Notes: a model not told the origin generated them from the letters alone. Counted from the stretch's first letter, positions 8,818-20,283 are shown. The stretch: DNA of 64,000 nt from Methylophilus sp. TWE2 (GCF_001183865.1 NZ_CP012020.1:3015045-3079044); one strand, 5' to 3'. Numbers and translations are program-made.

Positions 8818-10335
8818 ATGTTAAGCACATTAAGCAAGACCGAATTCGACGCGCTAGCGGCGCAAGGTTACAACCGTATCCCGCTGGTGCTAGAAACCTT
8901 TGCCGATCTGGATACACCCTTATCACTGTATCTCAAACTGGCCAATAAACCTTATTCCTACCTGCTCGAAAGCGTACAAGGCGGTGAACGTTTTGGCCGT
9001 TATTCGATTATCGGCTTGCCAGCCACCACCCGCATTGTGGTGCGTGACCAGCAATTACAGGTGATTCAGAATCATCAGGTCATAGAATCACATTCCGATC
9101 AAAACCCGCTGGACTTTATCAAGGCGTACCAGGCGCGCTTTAAAACACCGCCTTATGATGGTTTGCCGCGCTTTACCGGCGGCCTGGCCGGTTATTTTGG
9201 CTACGAGACCATTCAATACATCGAAAAACGTCTCGGCAAACAGAAAAAACCTGACGCGATAGGTGTACCCGATATCCTGCTGATGGTGTCTGAAGAGATT
9301 GCCGTGGTAGATAACCTCTCGGGCAAGCTCTATTTTATTGTGTATGCAGACCCCGCAAAGGCAGATGCCTACGAAACGGCTTGTGCCCGTATGCATGATT
9401 TATTGGCTAGATTACGCACTCAGGTTGACATTCCTGCCGCATTAGCCACCCATAAAACACAGGCGGTGTCTGAGTTTGGTGAGGATAACTTCAAAGCAGC
9501 TGTCAAAAAAGCACAGCAATATATTTTAGAAGGCGACATCATGCAGGTGGTAATGAGTCAGCGGATGTCCCAAGAGTTTGACGCGTCACCATTGAGCTTG
9601 TACCGCGCCTTGCGTAGTCTCAACCCCTCCCCATATATGTTCTATTACGATATGGATGACCATCATGTGGTCGGCGCCTCGCCAGAGATTCTGGTGCGCC
9701 TGGAAGAGACCACCGTGACTTCACGGCCAATTGCCGGTACGCGTCCACGTGGTAAAAACCGCGACCATGACCTGGCGCTGGAAGCGGAGTTGCTGGCTGA
9801 CCCGAAAGAGCGTGCCGAGCACGTGCAACTGATGGATCTGGGCCGCAATGATGTGGGCCGCGTCGCACTGACTGGTACGGTTAAAGTCACTGACAATATG
9901 ACTATTGAGCGCTACTCGCACGTGATGCATATTGTCAGCAACGTTGAAGGTCAGCTCAAGCCAGGCTTGGATGCGATTGATGTGCTCAAAGCGACTTTCC
10001 CTGCCGGGACTGTGTCTGGAGCGCCTAAAGTACGCGCCATGGAAATTATCGAAGAACTGGAGCCTTCCAAACGTGGCATTTATGCAGGGGCCGTCGGCTA
10101 TTTAGGCTTTAATGGCGATATGGATGTGGCGATTGCGATTCGTACCGCCGTGATTAAAGACAAAAAACTCTATGTGCAGGCGGGCGCCGGCATTGTGGCC
10201 GACTCGGTGCCGCAAAGCGAATGGGAAGAAACCCAAAACAAGGCCAAAGCCGTGATCCGCGCCGCGGAACTGGTGCAGGCAGGCTTGGATAGCCAGGCCG
10301 CGAATGTTCAAACCCATGCAGGAAAAGGAGCCTGA
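8818..10335 (+). CDS. trpE: Anthranilate synthase component I
   Basis: This chorismate-utilising subunit makes anthranilate together with TrpG. The N-terminal [15 protein letters not shown] block carries the feedback Trp-binding Ser region. The catalytic C-terminal part has [27 protein letters not shown], the [20 protein letters not shown] run and [13 protein letters not shown] chose ATG 8818 (505 residues) because GGAA lies just upstream and the protein then starts like its homologues; an in-frame TTG at 8779 would add 13 residues from inside the leader. It is preceded by a Trp-rich leader peptide and followed by trpG one base after its stop. Confidence 0.97.
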   Translation: MLSTLSKTEFDALAAQGYNRIPLVLETFADLDTPLSLYLKLANKPYSYLLESVQGGERFGRYSIIGLPATTRIVVRDQQLQVIQNHQVIESHSDQNPLDFIKAYQARFKTPPYDGLPRFTGGLAGYFGYETIQYIEKRLGKQKKPDAIGVPDILLMVSEEIAVVDNLSGKLYFIVYADPAKADAYETACARMHDLLARLRTQVDIPAALATHKTQAVSEFGEDNFKAAVKKAQQYILEGDIMQVVMSQRMSQEFDASPLSLYRALRSLNPSPYMFYYDMDDHHVVGASPEILVRLEETTVTSRPIAGTRPRGKNRDHDLALEAELLADPKERAEHVQLMDLGRNDVGRVALTGTVKVTDNMTIERYSHVMHIVSNVEGQLKPGLDAIDVLKATFPAGTVSGAPKVRAMEIIEELEPSKRGIYAGAVGYLGFNGDMDVAIAIRTAVIKDKKLYVQAGAGIVADSVPQSEWEETQNKAKAVIRAAELVQAGLDSQAANVQTHAGKGA

Positions 10336-10336
10336 T

Positions 10337-10903
10337 ATGTTGTTGATGATTGATAACTACGACTCTTTTACCTATAACCTCGTGCAGTATTTTGGCGAGC
10401 TCGGGCAAGATGTACATGTGCACCGCAATGACGAAATCACGCTAGAGCAGATCAAAGCGATGGCGCCGGAAAAAATCGTGATTTCTCCCGGACCGTGTAC
10501 ACCCAACGAAGCCGGAATCTCCGTGCCTTTGATTCATGAGTTTGCTGGCAAGATTCCTTTACTCGGGGTGTGTCTGGGTCACCAGAGCATAGGCCAGGCG
10601 TTTGGTGGCAATATCATCAAGGCGAAAACGCTGATGCATGGTAAAACGTCATTGATTCACCATACCAATACCGGCGTGTTCAGAAATCTGCCTAACCCTT
10701 ACACCGCGACGCGGTACCACTCCCTGGTCATCGAGCGTGAAACCATCCCGGATTGTCTGGAGATTACGGCCTGGACTGAAGATGGCGAGATCATGGGCGT
10801 CAAGCATAAAACACTGGCCGTGGAAGGCGTACAGTTTCACCCCGAGTCTATCTTGACTGAATATGGGCATGAGCTGCTGGACAACTTCCTGAAAGGCTAT
10901 TGA
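10337..10903 (+). CDS. trpG: Anthranilate synthase component II (glutamine amidotransferase)
   Basis: This 188-residue class I glutamine amidotransferase supplies ammonia to TrpE. It starts [15 protein letters not shown], has the nucleophile Cys in [15 protein letters not shown] and the catalytic His-Glu in [11 protein letters not shown]. The start ATG 10337 is preceded by a strong AAAAGGAG (10323-10330) and lies one base after the trpE stop; an upstream in-frame start at 10304 would lie inside trpE and is less likely. A role in p-aminobenzoate synthesis as a shared subunit is possible in bacteria with one copy, but cannot be read here. Confidence 0.97.
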   Translation: MLLMIDNYDSFTYNLVQYFGELGQDVHVHRNDEITLEQIKAMAPEKIVISPGPCTPNEAGISVPLIHEFAGKIPLLGVCLGHQSIGQAFGGNIIKAKTLMHGKTSLIHHTNTGVFRNLPNPYTATRYHSLVIERETIPDCLEITAWTEDGEIMGVKHKTLAVEGVQFHPESILTEYGHELLDNFLKGY

Positions 10904-11928
10904 TGGCCATCACGCCTAAAATCGCCTTACAGCGCCTGATTGACCATACTGATTTCACGCATGAGGAAATGCTGGAAATCATGCAGCAGATCATGAGCGG
11001 GGAATTCACGCAGATCCAGATTGCCGGCTTTTTGTCGGCCTTGCGCGTCAAGGGCGAAACCGTCACCGAAATTGCCGCCGCTGCGCAGGTGATGCGCGAG
11101 CTTTCCAGCAAGGTAGAGATCACCGATACCCGCTACCTGATTGATACCTGTGGCACCGGCGGTGCGCCGAACAAGGTATTTAACGTCTCCACCGCGTCAG
11201 CCTTTGTCGCCGCGGGCGCAGGTGCAAAAATCGCCAAGCATGGTGGTCGCGCAGCTTCTTCAAAAAGCGGCTCTGCCGATGTGCTGGAGGCGTTGGGCGT
11301 CAATATCGTGTTAACGCCTGAGCAAGTGGTGCGTTGCGTCAATGAGGCCGGTATCGGTTTTATGTTCGCGCCTAATCACCATGCCGCCATGAAATACGCA
11401 GCACCCGTGCGCCGCGAACTGGGTGTACGCACCATGTTTAACCTGCTGGGCCCGATGACCAATCCGGCCGGCGCCAAACGCCAGGTGATGGGCGTGTTTC
11501 ATCGTGATTTAGTGCCATTGCTGGCGCAAACCTTGCAAACACTCGGTAGCGAACACGTGATGGTGGTGCATAGTGCCGATGAAATGGACGAAATTTCGTT
11601 TTCTGCGGATACGTATGTGGCAGAACTAAAAGACGGACATATCACTGAATACACCTTGAATCCAACCCAGTTTGGCATGCCTTTGCACGACATCAACAGC
11701 ATACGCGTTGAAAGTGCACAGCATTCCAGCGAGATTATCCTGGGTTTGCTCTCTGGCGAAAAAGGCCCAGCAAGAGATATTGTATTGCTGAATGCCGGTG
11801 CTGCGATTTATGTTTCTGGACTGGCAAATGACTTGCCGTCTGGCATTGCACAAGCAGCACAATCGATTGACTCAGGTGCGGCGTTGAATAAATTGCAGCA
11901 ACTGAAAGCATTAAGCCAGGCCGCATGA
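10903..11928 (+). CDS. trpD: Anthranilate phosphoribosyltransferase
   Basis: This 341-residue enzyme joins anthranilate to PRPP. The PRPP-binding DTCGTGG and KHGGRAASSKSGSADVLE blocks, FMFAPNHHAAMK and the NLLGPMTNP(A) segment are all present. ATG 10903 shares one base with the trpG stop (TGATG), so the genes are coupled; a TTG one codon upstream is less likely. The 3' end overlaps the start of a small lipoprotein gene by four bases. Length and motifs are standard. Confidence 0.98.
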   Translation: MAITPKIALQRLIDHTDFTHEEMLEIMQQIMSGEFTQIQIAGFLSALRVKGETVTEIAAAAQVMRELSSKVEITDTRYLIDTCGTGGAPNKVFNVSTASAFVAAGAGAKIAKHGGRAASSKSGSADVLEALGVNIVLTPEQVVRCVNEAGIGFMFAPNHHAAMKYAAPVRRELGVRTMFNLLGPMTNPAGAKRQVMGVFHRDLVPLLAQTLQTLGSEHVMVVHSADEMDEISFSADTYVAELKDGHITEYTLNPTQFGMPLHDINSIRVESAQHSSEIILGLLSGEKGPARDIVLLNAGAAIYVSGLANDLPSGIAQAAQSIDSGAALNKLQQLKALSQAA

Positions 11929-12402
11929 AGCGCTATGCACTAATTGCGCTGTTTAGTGTGCTGGCCGCCTGCCAGCAAACTCAGCCGCAGGGTGTAAGCA
12001 ATCAGCCACAGTCCACTGTAGAAGTGAAATCGCAGGTTCAGGCGCTGAATCTGCAACCACTTTCTTCCGGGTTGGCAAAGGAAGACAATGCGGCACTCAA
12101 ACAGGCCTTTGCGCAAAAGCAGAGTCATTTGTGGCTAGAGGGCAGCGGCATCGTAAAAAAACTGTTGCCAGACGATAACAAGGGCGACCGACACCAGCGG
12201 TTTCTGGTCAGTGTGTCGCCTGAGCAAACCCTACTGTTTGCACACAATATTGACCTTGCGCCACGCGCAGATTTAAACCTGGGTGACCAGATAGCATTTA
12301 GAGGCGAATATATCTACAACCCCAAGGGCGGCATCATGCACTGGACACATCATGACCCGAATGGAAAACAAGGCGGTTGGATTAAAGTAAACGGACAAAC
12401 TT

Positions 12403-12410
<8 letters not shown>
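11925..12410 (+). CDS. DUF3465-family predicted lipoprotein inside the trp operon
   Basis: This 161-residue protein has a short lipoprotein signal ending in the lipobox LAAC, with the acylated Cys at 16; the next residues are QQ, so outer-membrane sorting is expected. The C-terminal two thirds ([39 protein letters not shown]) match DUF3465, a family of small beta-rich exported proteins with no known function. Its start overlaps trpD by four bases and its end overlaps trpC by eight, so it is coupled inside trpGDC. No role in Trp synthesis is known. Confidence 0.85.
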
Positions 12411-14535
<2,125 letters not shown>

Positions 14536-14540
14536 GCTTT

Positions 14541-14800
14541 TTCGCCTTTAGGCGAGTCACTTTCTGTTGCTTGCCCCACAGAAAGTAACCAAAGAAGAGG
14601 GCACCCAGCCATCACGGCCTAACGGCTTCCTTGCGTTGCTCAACAAAGTAAGCGGTCACGAAACTCGCCCTAGCAGCTTGCATACTTCACAAGCTGCTGC
14701 GGAGCTCAGACAGTCGCTCCCTTCTCTCTTACTTTGTTTCCGCTACTCAGCGTGATGGGATGGGACTTTTCTCGCCAAACTCACAGTGTAGAAATTGGGA
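14541..14800 (+). repeat. Large repeat unit A (type 1, forward)
   Basis: The unit opens with TTCGCCTTTAGGCGAG, continues through ACTTTCTG...CAGAAAGTAACC (an inverted pair), GCGTTGCTCAACAAAGT and CGAAACTCGCCCTAG, and ends with CTACTCAGCGTGATGGGA and CTCGCCAAACTCACA. It is closely similar to the reverse complement of unit D (17434-17700), including the tail. Short open frames inside it look like artefacts of repeat DNA and are not annotated. It lies directly after the GIY-YIG gene. Confidence 0.85.
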
Positions 14801-14853
14801 TGTTGAAAAACTTAAATTCTGTTATTCAGTTCGCAAATCGTGGCTCTCCTGGA

Positions 14854-15088
14854 TTTTTCGGGCCCCTATCTGCCGCGCCGAGTAGCGCAATCAGCGTGGG
14901 AGGTGTCGGCCAGCGGCTGTTCGAGTTCCGCGGTGGCTTGCGTAGTGTGCAAGCTGCTAGGGCGAGTTTCGCTGGACGCCCTCGCTGACGAGCAACGCAG
15001 GAAACAAGCGGAAGCTAGGGTGCACTTTCTTTTGGTTACTTTATCTTTGGGCAAGCAAAGAAAAGTCACTCGCCGAGGGGCGAAAGAG
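14854..15088 (-). repeat. Large repeat unit B (type 2, reverse)
   Basis: Read on the minus strand this unit starts at CTCTTTCGCCCCTCGGCGAG near 15088 and ends with the tail CGGCGCGGCAGATAGGGGCC near 14860. It shares the head and middle with unit A but its tail matches unit C (17151-17380). Together A and B form a head-to-head inverted pair about 550 bp long. Between them (14801-14853) I see only short A+T-rich sequence and no gene. Confidence 0.8.
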
Positions 15089-15110
15089 AACATCACAGAC
15101 AACAAAAAAC

Positions 15111-15151
15111 CATCCGCGTGGGCATACATGCCCACCCTACCACTTAACGTT
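15111..15151 (+). repeat. Short repeat with GTGGGCAT palindrome, copy 1
   Basis: CATCCGC is followed by GTGGGCATACATGCCCAC, an 8-bp-arm palindrome at 15118-15135, then CCTACCACTTAACGTTA. A near-identical block lies at 17717-17757. In both places it sits just outside the large inverted repeats on the right side. Function unknown; it could be a small hairpin element or part of a composite repeat. Confidence 0.8.
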
Positions 15152-15230
15152 AGCCTCGTCTGGATTTCGACCTGCGCCCAAATTGCGTAAGGTACTATCC
15201 CAGCAAACCGAAAAGAACCACCTACCTTAC

Positions 15231-16004
15231 TCAATCCGCATAATCCACAATCAACGGTGCATGGTCACTAAACCGTTCTGCCTTATACACGCTCGCCGCC
15301 ATCACCTTCGCACCCAATGCTGGCGTCGCAAGCTGGTAATCAATCCGCCAACCAACATTCTTAGCCCAAGCCTGACCACGGTTACTCCACCAGGTGTAAC
15401 AGTCATCCGTGGTATCCGGATACAAACCACGATAGGTATCCACCCAACCCACTCGCCCCAGCACATCGGTCATCCAGGCACGCTCTTCCGGCAAAAAACC
15501 AGAGTTCTTGCGGTTGCCTTTAAAGTTCTTTAGGTCAATCTCCTGATGCGCGATATTCCAGTCGCCGCAAATCACGACTTCACGACCACAGGCAATCAAC
15601 TGCTCTAGATGCGGCAGAAATTTCGCCATGACCGCAAACTTGAATTGCTGGCGCTCTTCTCCGCTAGAGCCGCTCGGCAGGTATAAAGACACTACGCTTA
15701 GATTGCCGTACTGACATTCCAGATAGCGCCCCTCAGCGTCGATTTCGGCATGGCCCAGACCAATAATCACCTTGTCTGCGGGCTGCTTACTGTAAATGCC
15801 CACCCCACTGTACCCTTTTTTCTCGGCATAATGAAAATAGCCGTGATAACCAGGCGGCTGCAACATCTCAGGCTGCATATCACCTACCTGAGCTTTAAGC
15901 TCCTGCAAACAGACAATATCGCCGCCACTATTCGCCAGCCAGGGCAAAAAGCCTTTGTTGCAGGCTGACCGTATGCCATTGAGGTTCAAGGTTATAATAC
16001 GCAT
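15231..16004 (-). CDS. xth: Exodeoxyribonuclease III (AP endonuclease)
   Basis: This 257-residue Mg-dependent enzyme of the exonuclease III/endonuclease-exonuclease-phosphatase fold cleaves DNA at abasic sites and degrades 3' ends in base-excision repair. It starts MRIITLNLNGIRSA, with Glu in CLQELKAQ, the catalytic GDWNIAH, DCYTWWSN and the C-terminal RIDYQL and SDHAPL blocks. It diverges from pyrE with only 27 bases between the starts. Both genes are bracketed by the inverted-repeat loci. Confidence 0.96.
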   Translation of the reverse strand: MRIITLNLNGIRSACNKGFLPWLANSGGDIVCLQELKAQVGDMQPEMLQPPGYHGYFHYAEKKGYSGVGIYSKQPADKVIIGLGHAEIDAEGRYLECQYGNLSVVSLYLPSGSSGEERQQFKFAVMAKFLPHLEQLIACGREVVICGDWNIAHQEIDLKNFKGNRKNSGFLPEERAWMTDVLGRVGWVDTYRGLYPDTTDDCYTWWSNRGQAWAKNVGWRIDYQLATPALGAKVMAASVYKAERFSDHAPLIVDYAD

Positions 16005-16031
16005 TGTTCAAATTCTTTCTGTTTTTTTAAA

Positions 16032-16679
16032 ATGACTGCCAACACACTCAGCGCCGATTTTATTGCTTTTTCCATCCAGAAACAGGTGTTGCGCTTTGGT
16101 GAGTTTAAAACCAAAGCAGGGCGATTGAGCCCTTACTTTTTTAATGCTGGCCTGTTTGATGATGGTGAAAGCATGCTCAAACTGGGTGAATTCTACGCCA
16201 ACAGCATTCTACAGTCTGGCTTGCAATTCGACATGTTATTTGGCCCTGCTTATAAAGGGATTCCACTGGTGACAGCGATCAGCATCGCCTTTGCACGCAT
16301 AGGGAAAAACTACCCTTATGCCTATAACCGCAAAGAGGCCAAAGACCACGGTGAAGGTGGCACGCTGGTAGGCGCAGCACTCAAAGGCCGCGTACTGATT
16401 ATTGATGATGTGATTTCTGCGGGAACCTCTATCCGCGAGTCGGTCGAATTGATCCGGCAGGCAGGCGCCACTCCTTGCGCAGTCAGTATTGCGCTGGACC
16501 GCCAGGAAAAAGGCTTGGGGGAGTTATCAGCAGTACAAGAAGTGGAACAAACCAACCAGATGCCGGTAGTCAGCATTGCCAAACTGGCTGACCTGTTTGC
16601 CTATTTGCAAGGCAACGAAAAACTGGCGCAATACTTCCCCGCCATTGAAGCCTATCGCGGACAATATTGCGTGGGATAG
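16032..16679 (+). CDS. pyrE: Orotate phosphoribosyltransferase
   Basis: This 215-residue enzyme converts orotate and PRPP to OMP in pyrimidine synthesis. It has the N-terminal FGEFKTKAGRLSPYF, the flexible-loop NRKEAKDHGEGG and the PRPP-binding VLIIDDVISAGTSIRES block. ATG 16032 is preceded by a T/A-rich stretch without a visible Shine-Dalgarno sequence, so initiation may be weak or on a near-leaderless mRNA. The promoter must lie in the 27-base gap or inside xth. Length is normal. Confidence 0.97.
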   Translation: MTANTLSADFIAFSIQKQVLRFGEFKTKAGRLSPYFFNAGLFDDGESMLKLGEFYANSILQSGLQFDMLFGPAYKGIPLVTAISIAFARIGKNYPYAYNRKEAKDHGEGGTLVGAALKGRVLIIDDVISAGTSIRESVELIRQAGATPCAVSIALDRQEKGLGELSAVQEVEQTNQMPVVSIAKLADLFAYLQGNEKLAQYFPAIEAYRGQYCVG

Positions 16680-16696
16680 GACGCGTTAAGCCAAGC

Positions 16697-16730
16697 AATA
16701 AAAGCGAGCTGATGCTCGCTCTATTTATTT
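16697..16730. terminator. Bidirectional terminator between pyrE and the YidB-like gene
   Basis: AGCGAGC (16703-16709) and GCTCGCT (16714-16720) form a 7-bp stem with loop TGAT, flanked by an A-rich left side and a T-rich right side. It lies between two convergent genes, 23 bases after pyrE and just before the stop of the next gene. Confidence 0.6.
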
Positions 16731-17114
16731 GAGCATGCCCATTAAGCGGGACATGATCAAGGCAGGGTTATTTTCTACAACACCGTTCGGCGTCAGCTGA
16801 TTGACCACATCGGGCAAATACTCGGCAATTTTGTCGCTCAGTTCGTCAGTGGTCATATTCAGCTTAGCCGCAATCCCAGCCAGCACAGAACTGCCTAAAG
16901 CGGCACCGATTTGGTCGGCATTGACGTTCATATTGGCGCCTTTACCCACCCAGGAATCCACCTGCTGAGATAAACCGCCATTTTTCAGGGTTTGTAAAAT
17001 ACCCGGTAAACCACCATATTGCTGAAACAGCTCCATGGCCAGTTTTGCCAGAGGGCCTTTGTCTCCCATGACTTTGTTCATCATGGCACCAGCGACGCTA
17101 TCGAATAATCCCAT
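16725..17114 (-). CDS. YidB/DUF937-family protein
   Basis: This is a 129-residue protein starting MGLFDSVAGAMMNKVMGDKG and containing YGGLPGILQTLKNGGLSQQV, WVGKGAN and LSDKIAEYLPDVVNQLTPNG, the typical blocks of the YidB/DUF937 family. No catalytic residues or membrane segments are evident. Family members are cytoplasmic and poorly understood. ATG 17114 is preceded by AGGAGC. The gene is convergent with pyrE and followed upstream by the second inverted-repeat locus. Confidence 0.88.
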   Translation of the reverse strand: MGLFDSVAGAMMNKVMGDKGPLAKLAMELFQQYGGLPGILQTLKNGGLSQQVDSWVGKGANMNVNADQIGAALGSSVLAGIAAKLNMTTDELSDKIAEYLPDVVNQLTPNGVVENNPALIMSRLMGMLK

Positions 17115-17150
17115 TATGGGCTGCTCCTAATTAATTGTTTAAATTTTTGT

Positions 17151-17380
17151 TTCGCCTTTAGGCGACCATTCTTTCTTATGCTTGTCCATAAGAAAGAAGG
17201 CAAAGAACAAGACACCCTAGCTCCCGCTTGTTTCCTGCGTTGCTCGACAAAACAAGCGGTCACGAAACTCGACCTGGCAGCTCACAAAATACGTGAGCTG
17301 CTGCGGGACTCGAACAGTCGCTCTCTTCTTCCTTGTTTTGTCTGCGCTACTCGGCGCGGCAGATAGGGGCCCGAAAAAAC
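17151..17380 (+). repeat. Large repeat unit C (type 2, forward)
   Basis: The unit opens TTCGCCTTTAGGCGA, carries CTTTCTTATGCTTGTCCATAAG (head inverted pair), TGCGTTGCTCGACAAAACAA, GGTCACGAAACTCGACCT and ends in CTACTCGGCGCGGCAGATA then GGGGCCCGAAAAA. The tail matches the reverse complement of unit B. It fills the upstream side of the YidB-like gene; no gene is supported inside it. Confidence 0.8.
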
Positions 17381-17433
17381 CAATGAGCGCCACCGATTCT
17401 AGAGTAAAGAAAGAATTTGAGTTTTTTTCACGG

Positions 17434-17700
17434 TCCAAATTCTACAGTGTGAGTTTGGCGAGATAAATCCCATCCCATCACGCTGAGTAGCGGAGGCAAA
17501 GTGGGAGTTTTCGGCCATCGGCTGTTCGAGTTCCGCGGTGGCTTGCGTCTTGTGCAAGCCACTAGGGCGAGTTTCGATGGACGCCCACTTTGTTGAGCAA
17601 CGCAAGGGAGCCTTTAGGCCGTGATGGCTGGGTGTCGTCCTCTTTGGTTACTTTCTGGGGGACAAGCACCAGAAAGTAACTCGCCAAGAGGCGAAAGAAA
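17434..17700 (-). repeat. Large repeat unit D (type 1, reverse)
   Basis: Its reverse complement runs from CTTTCGCCTCTTGGCGAG through CACCCAGCCATCACGGCC and GCGTTGCTCAACAAAGT to CTACTCAGCGTGATGGGA and CTCGCCAAACTCACA, closely matching unit A. C and D form a second head-to-head pair. As a whole, locus 17.15-17.70 kb is an inverted version of locus 14.54-15.09 kb. The gap 17381-17433 holds no gene. Confidence 0.85.
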
Positions 17701-17716
17701 TCTAATAAGAACCCAT

Positions 17717-17757
17717 CATCCGCGTGGGCATATATGCCCACCCTACTAATTAACGTT
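17717..17757 (+). repeat. Short repeat with GTGGGCAT palindrome, copy 2
   Basis: CATCCGC, the palindrome GTGGGCATATATGCCCAC (17724-17741) and CCTACTAATTAACGTTA repeat the block at 15111-15151 with only a few changes. The remaining sequence to 17859 (about 100 bases) shows no gene. Confidence 0.8.
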
Positions 17758-17859
17758 ACCCTTGCCTGCATTCCGGCCTCCACCAGAATGACGCATAGGT
17801 AATTAATCTGTTTTGTAACTGCCCTAAAGATTGAATGTTTTCACATTCAGAAAAATCGA

Positions 17860-18954
17860 TCAGAACCGCTCATGCACCCCCAAATACCGCCATTGCCCCG
17901 GCGGTAATTTCCCCAAGTTAATACTCCCAATCCGAATCCGCTTCAATCCAACGACATGCAACCCGACTAACTCACACATCCGGCGGATCTGCCGTTTACG
18001 TCCTTCACGCAACACAAAGCGTAACTGGTCCTCATTTTGCCAGGAAACCTTGGCTGGCCTTAGCTGAACGCCATCCAGACTGAGACCATGATTGAGCAAT
18101 TCCAACCCATTGGCACTGAGCTGACCCTCTACCCGCACCAGGTATTCTTTTTCTACGTTGGAGTCATCCCCAATCAGCTTGCGTGCGACGCGGCCATCCT
18201 GGGTGAGCACCAAAAGCCCAGTGGAATCGATATCCAGGCGCCCAGCCGGTGCCAAGCCGCGTAAATGTCCGCGCTTGAAACTGATACCACTCGCATCTTC
18301 TGACCATTGATTGTCGGGATTGCATAACACCACTGCTGGCTCATAGCCATCCTCTGCCTGACCACTCACATAACCGACGGGCTTGTGCAATAGAATAGTG
18401 ACGGTTTCTGCCTGGTGCTCTTTGGCATAGGCACTGATGATGATTTCGGCATCAGGGTCTATGCGTGTACCCAGGGTTTCCACAATTTCACCGTTGACCT
18501 TGACCCAGCCATTGACGATCCAGTCATCGGCTTCACGACGTGAACATAGCCCACGGTCAGCCATGACTTTGGATAATCGCGGCTGGGCATCTGGGTCTGG
18601 TGTATGCACCGGTCTTGAAGAAGTTGTAAATGGGCGACGTTCGCGGTTATCTGTACGCTGTTCTGACCGTTTATCGGGATATTCCGATCTGTGACGCGGC
18701 TCTTTGAATGATTCCTTGCGCGCGTATGGCTTATCGCCCGCTTTATTGTCACGCCCGCTACGCTCCTGGCGTGCCGGTTTTTCTGCATGTGTTTTTTGTT
18801 TGGCAACACGCGCTTCTGACTCTGTCCTTTTTGGCGCTGCTTTCGGCGGTGGCTGGGTACGGTCACGCAGTGTTGCCGGGCCACGACGCACGGGTTTGCT
18901 GCGTTTAGGCGGCTCACCGTCAGCAGAAGATTTGTTCAGTTTGATGGTACTCAA
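17860..18954 (-). CDS. 23S rRNA pseudouridine synthase, RsuA/RluB/RluF family, with long basic N-terminal extension
   Basis: This 364-residue enzyme isomerises a uridine in large-subunit rRNA. An S4 RNA-binding domain (about 127-185, [17 protein letters not shown]) precedes the catalytic domain, whose [13 protein letters not shown] block puts the catalytic Asp at 241. Later come EKEYLV and the [16 protein letters not shown] segment. The pattern resembles RluF more than RluB, but the target uridine cannot be fixed. Residues 1-125 are a Lys/Arg/Pro/Ser-rich low-complexity extension that probably contacts RNA. It is the last gene of the leftward run from thiD. Confidence 0.9.
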   Translation of the reverse strand: MSTIKLNKSSADGEPPKRSKPVRRGPATLRDRTQPPPKAAPKRTESEARVAKQKTHAEKPARQERSGRDNKAGDKPYARKESFKEPRHRSEYPDKRSEQRTDNRERRPFTTSSRPVHTPDPDAQPRLSKVMADRGLCSRREADDWIVNGWVKVNGEIVETLGTRIDPDAEIIISAYAKEHQAETVTILLHKPVGYVSGQAEDGYEPAVVLCNPDNQWSEDASGISFKRGHLRGLAPAGRLDIDSTGLLVLTQDGRVARKLIGDDSNVEKEYLVRVEGQLSANGLELLNHGLSLDGVQLRPAKVSWQNEDQLRFVLREGRKRQIRRMCELVGLHVVGLKRIRIGSINLGKLPPGQWRYLGVHERF

Positions 18955-19010
18955 AATAGCGGTCTCGACTTAAGATTGCTCGGGTGACAAACATCCCGAT
19001 GCATAAAGTG

Positions 19011-20276
19011 CTATTGTAAATTATCCGGCTGCTTTACCGGCCTAAAATTCAAACTTCCCGGCGCTTTACGTGCGCTGCGCGGCATAAAATGTAGAATACT
19101 TTCAGCCCGGGTTAAATCTGGCTGCTGCTGGATATATTGTTTTTTCCAGGCGCGATGCGGATTACTGATAATGCCAGCCAACCATGCTGCTTGTATCGGA
19201 TTCAATTTATCCGGGGTCAGATCGAAATAGTAGCGGGAGGCCGCATGGGCACCGCAAAGGCTGGGGCCTAAATCCACCGTATTCAGGTAAAGCTCAAGGA
19301 TATCGGTTTTTGTCAGCGCTGACTCCAGTTGCACGGCATAAAGCAATTCTTCGACTTTGCGCTTCCAGGTACGCGCACCGTTGGTGAACATGTATTTCGC
19401 CAGTTGCTGGGTAATGGTACTGCCTCCCACCTGCTTATCTGTACTTTCCTTACCTAGCAAATGCTGCATTTGTGCCATGACATAACCGGGATGATGCTTG
19501 AATTCGGCATCTTCAGCGATAATGGCAGCCACTGGCAACCAGCGACCAAGATTTTCGTAAGCCACCCATTGCATCTTTTCGGGATATTTATGCTCATCCA
19601 GTAACGGGCAATCATACTGTATGGGTAGCGTGGTAGCGGCCCTGATGTTCAGGCCTGAGACAGCCATGGCATTCAGTTGCGGTAGTGCACTCCACTCCTG
19701 CTTGGGCCAACGCAGCGTTCCCGACGCGGTCAACGTGCCGGAAACGATGGCTTCGCGTATGACAGCAGAATGCGGCTGCAACGGTTTAAGCAATGCCTGC
19801 AAAGGTGTACTCGGCAACTCCCAGGTCAGTTTCAAACTGCGCATGCTGACCTTGCCGTTAAAATCTACTTTAAACAGTGGCTGGGTCTCGCCTACCGAAA
19901 GGTAACCATGGATATGCTGCTTGTCCATTTGTAGCCACAGCTCCAGCATAGGGATCACGATGGGCTGGTCACTCACCGATTTGGCTTCTATCCAGCAATG
20001 CCGGCAGCGCACACGCAAGCCGTCTTCGTCATGCAACTGAATATCGCCATGATTTAAACTGAACGCCTGCCTGTCGAGTACCCAGCGCCCAGGCGCAGAA
20101 GTCGCCATCATCAGCAGTGGCACTACCCGCACTTCGACACCGCCAGCCACAGGCAACCTGACACGCCATGCTTCTGTGTCATACGGTTGCCAGATCCAGC
20201 CAGCCAATGCCAGCAGCGCTACCAATATGCCAGCTAGTAGCGTCAGTGCAATTCTTTTAAGCCAGACTCCCGCCAT
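19011..20276 (-). CDS. GT51 peptidoglycan glycosyltransferase with an extra periplasmic domain
   Basis: From ATG 20276 the protein has 421 residues: a membrane anchor (about 8-30), a roughly 190-residue segment of unknown fold, then a glycosyltransferase 51 domain. The GT51 motifs are present in order: EDAEFKHHPG (catalytic Glu near 255), GGSTITQQLAKYMF, KRKVEELLYAVQLE and TKTDILELYLN. There is no transpeptidase domain. Classical monofunctional MtgA is about 240 residues, so the middle segment is additional. A start at 20342 would overlap the upstream ferredoxin gene and is less likely. It should polymerise lipid II at the cytoplasmic membrane. Confidence 0.85.
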   Translation of the reverse strand: MAGVWLKRIALTLLAGILVALLALAGWIWQPYDTEAWRVRLPVAGGVEVRVVPLLMMATSAPGRWVLDRQAFSLNHGDIQLHDEDGLRVRCRHCWIEAKSVSDQPIVIPMLELWLQMDKQHIHGYLSVGETQPLFKVDFNGKVSMRSLKLTWELPSTPLQALLKPLQPHSAVIREAIVSGTLTASGTLRWPKQEWSALPQLNAMAVSGLNIRAATTLPIQYDCPLLDEHKYPEKMQWVAYENLGRWLPVAAIIAEDAEFKHHPGYVMAQMQHLLGKESTDKQVGGSTITQQLAKYMFTNGARTWKRKVEELLYAVQLESALTKTDILELYLNTVDLGPSLCGAHAASRYYFDLTPDKLNPIQAAWLAGIISNPHRAWKKQYIQQQPDLTRAESILHFMPRSARKAPGSLNFRPVKQPDNLQ

Positions 20277-20283
20277 GACTTGC

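Noticed and set aside
14567-15234. Several short open frames within the inverted-repeat locus
   Set aside because: They recur in both repeat loci in both directions and have no start signals; they are repeat DNA read as protein.
14541-17757. CRISPR array
   Set aside because: Repeat units are about 230-260 bp, inverted and only four in number, with no regular spacers and no cas genes.
14541-17757. Insertion sequence with transposase
   Set aside because: No transposase-like frame or short direct target duplications could be seen; the repeats are listed as repeats only.
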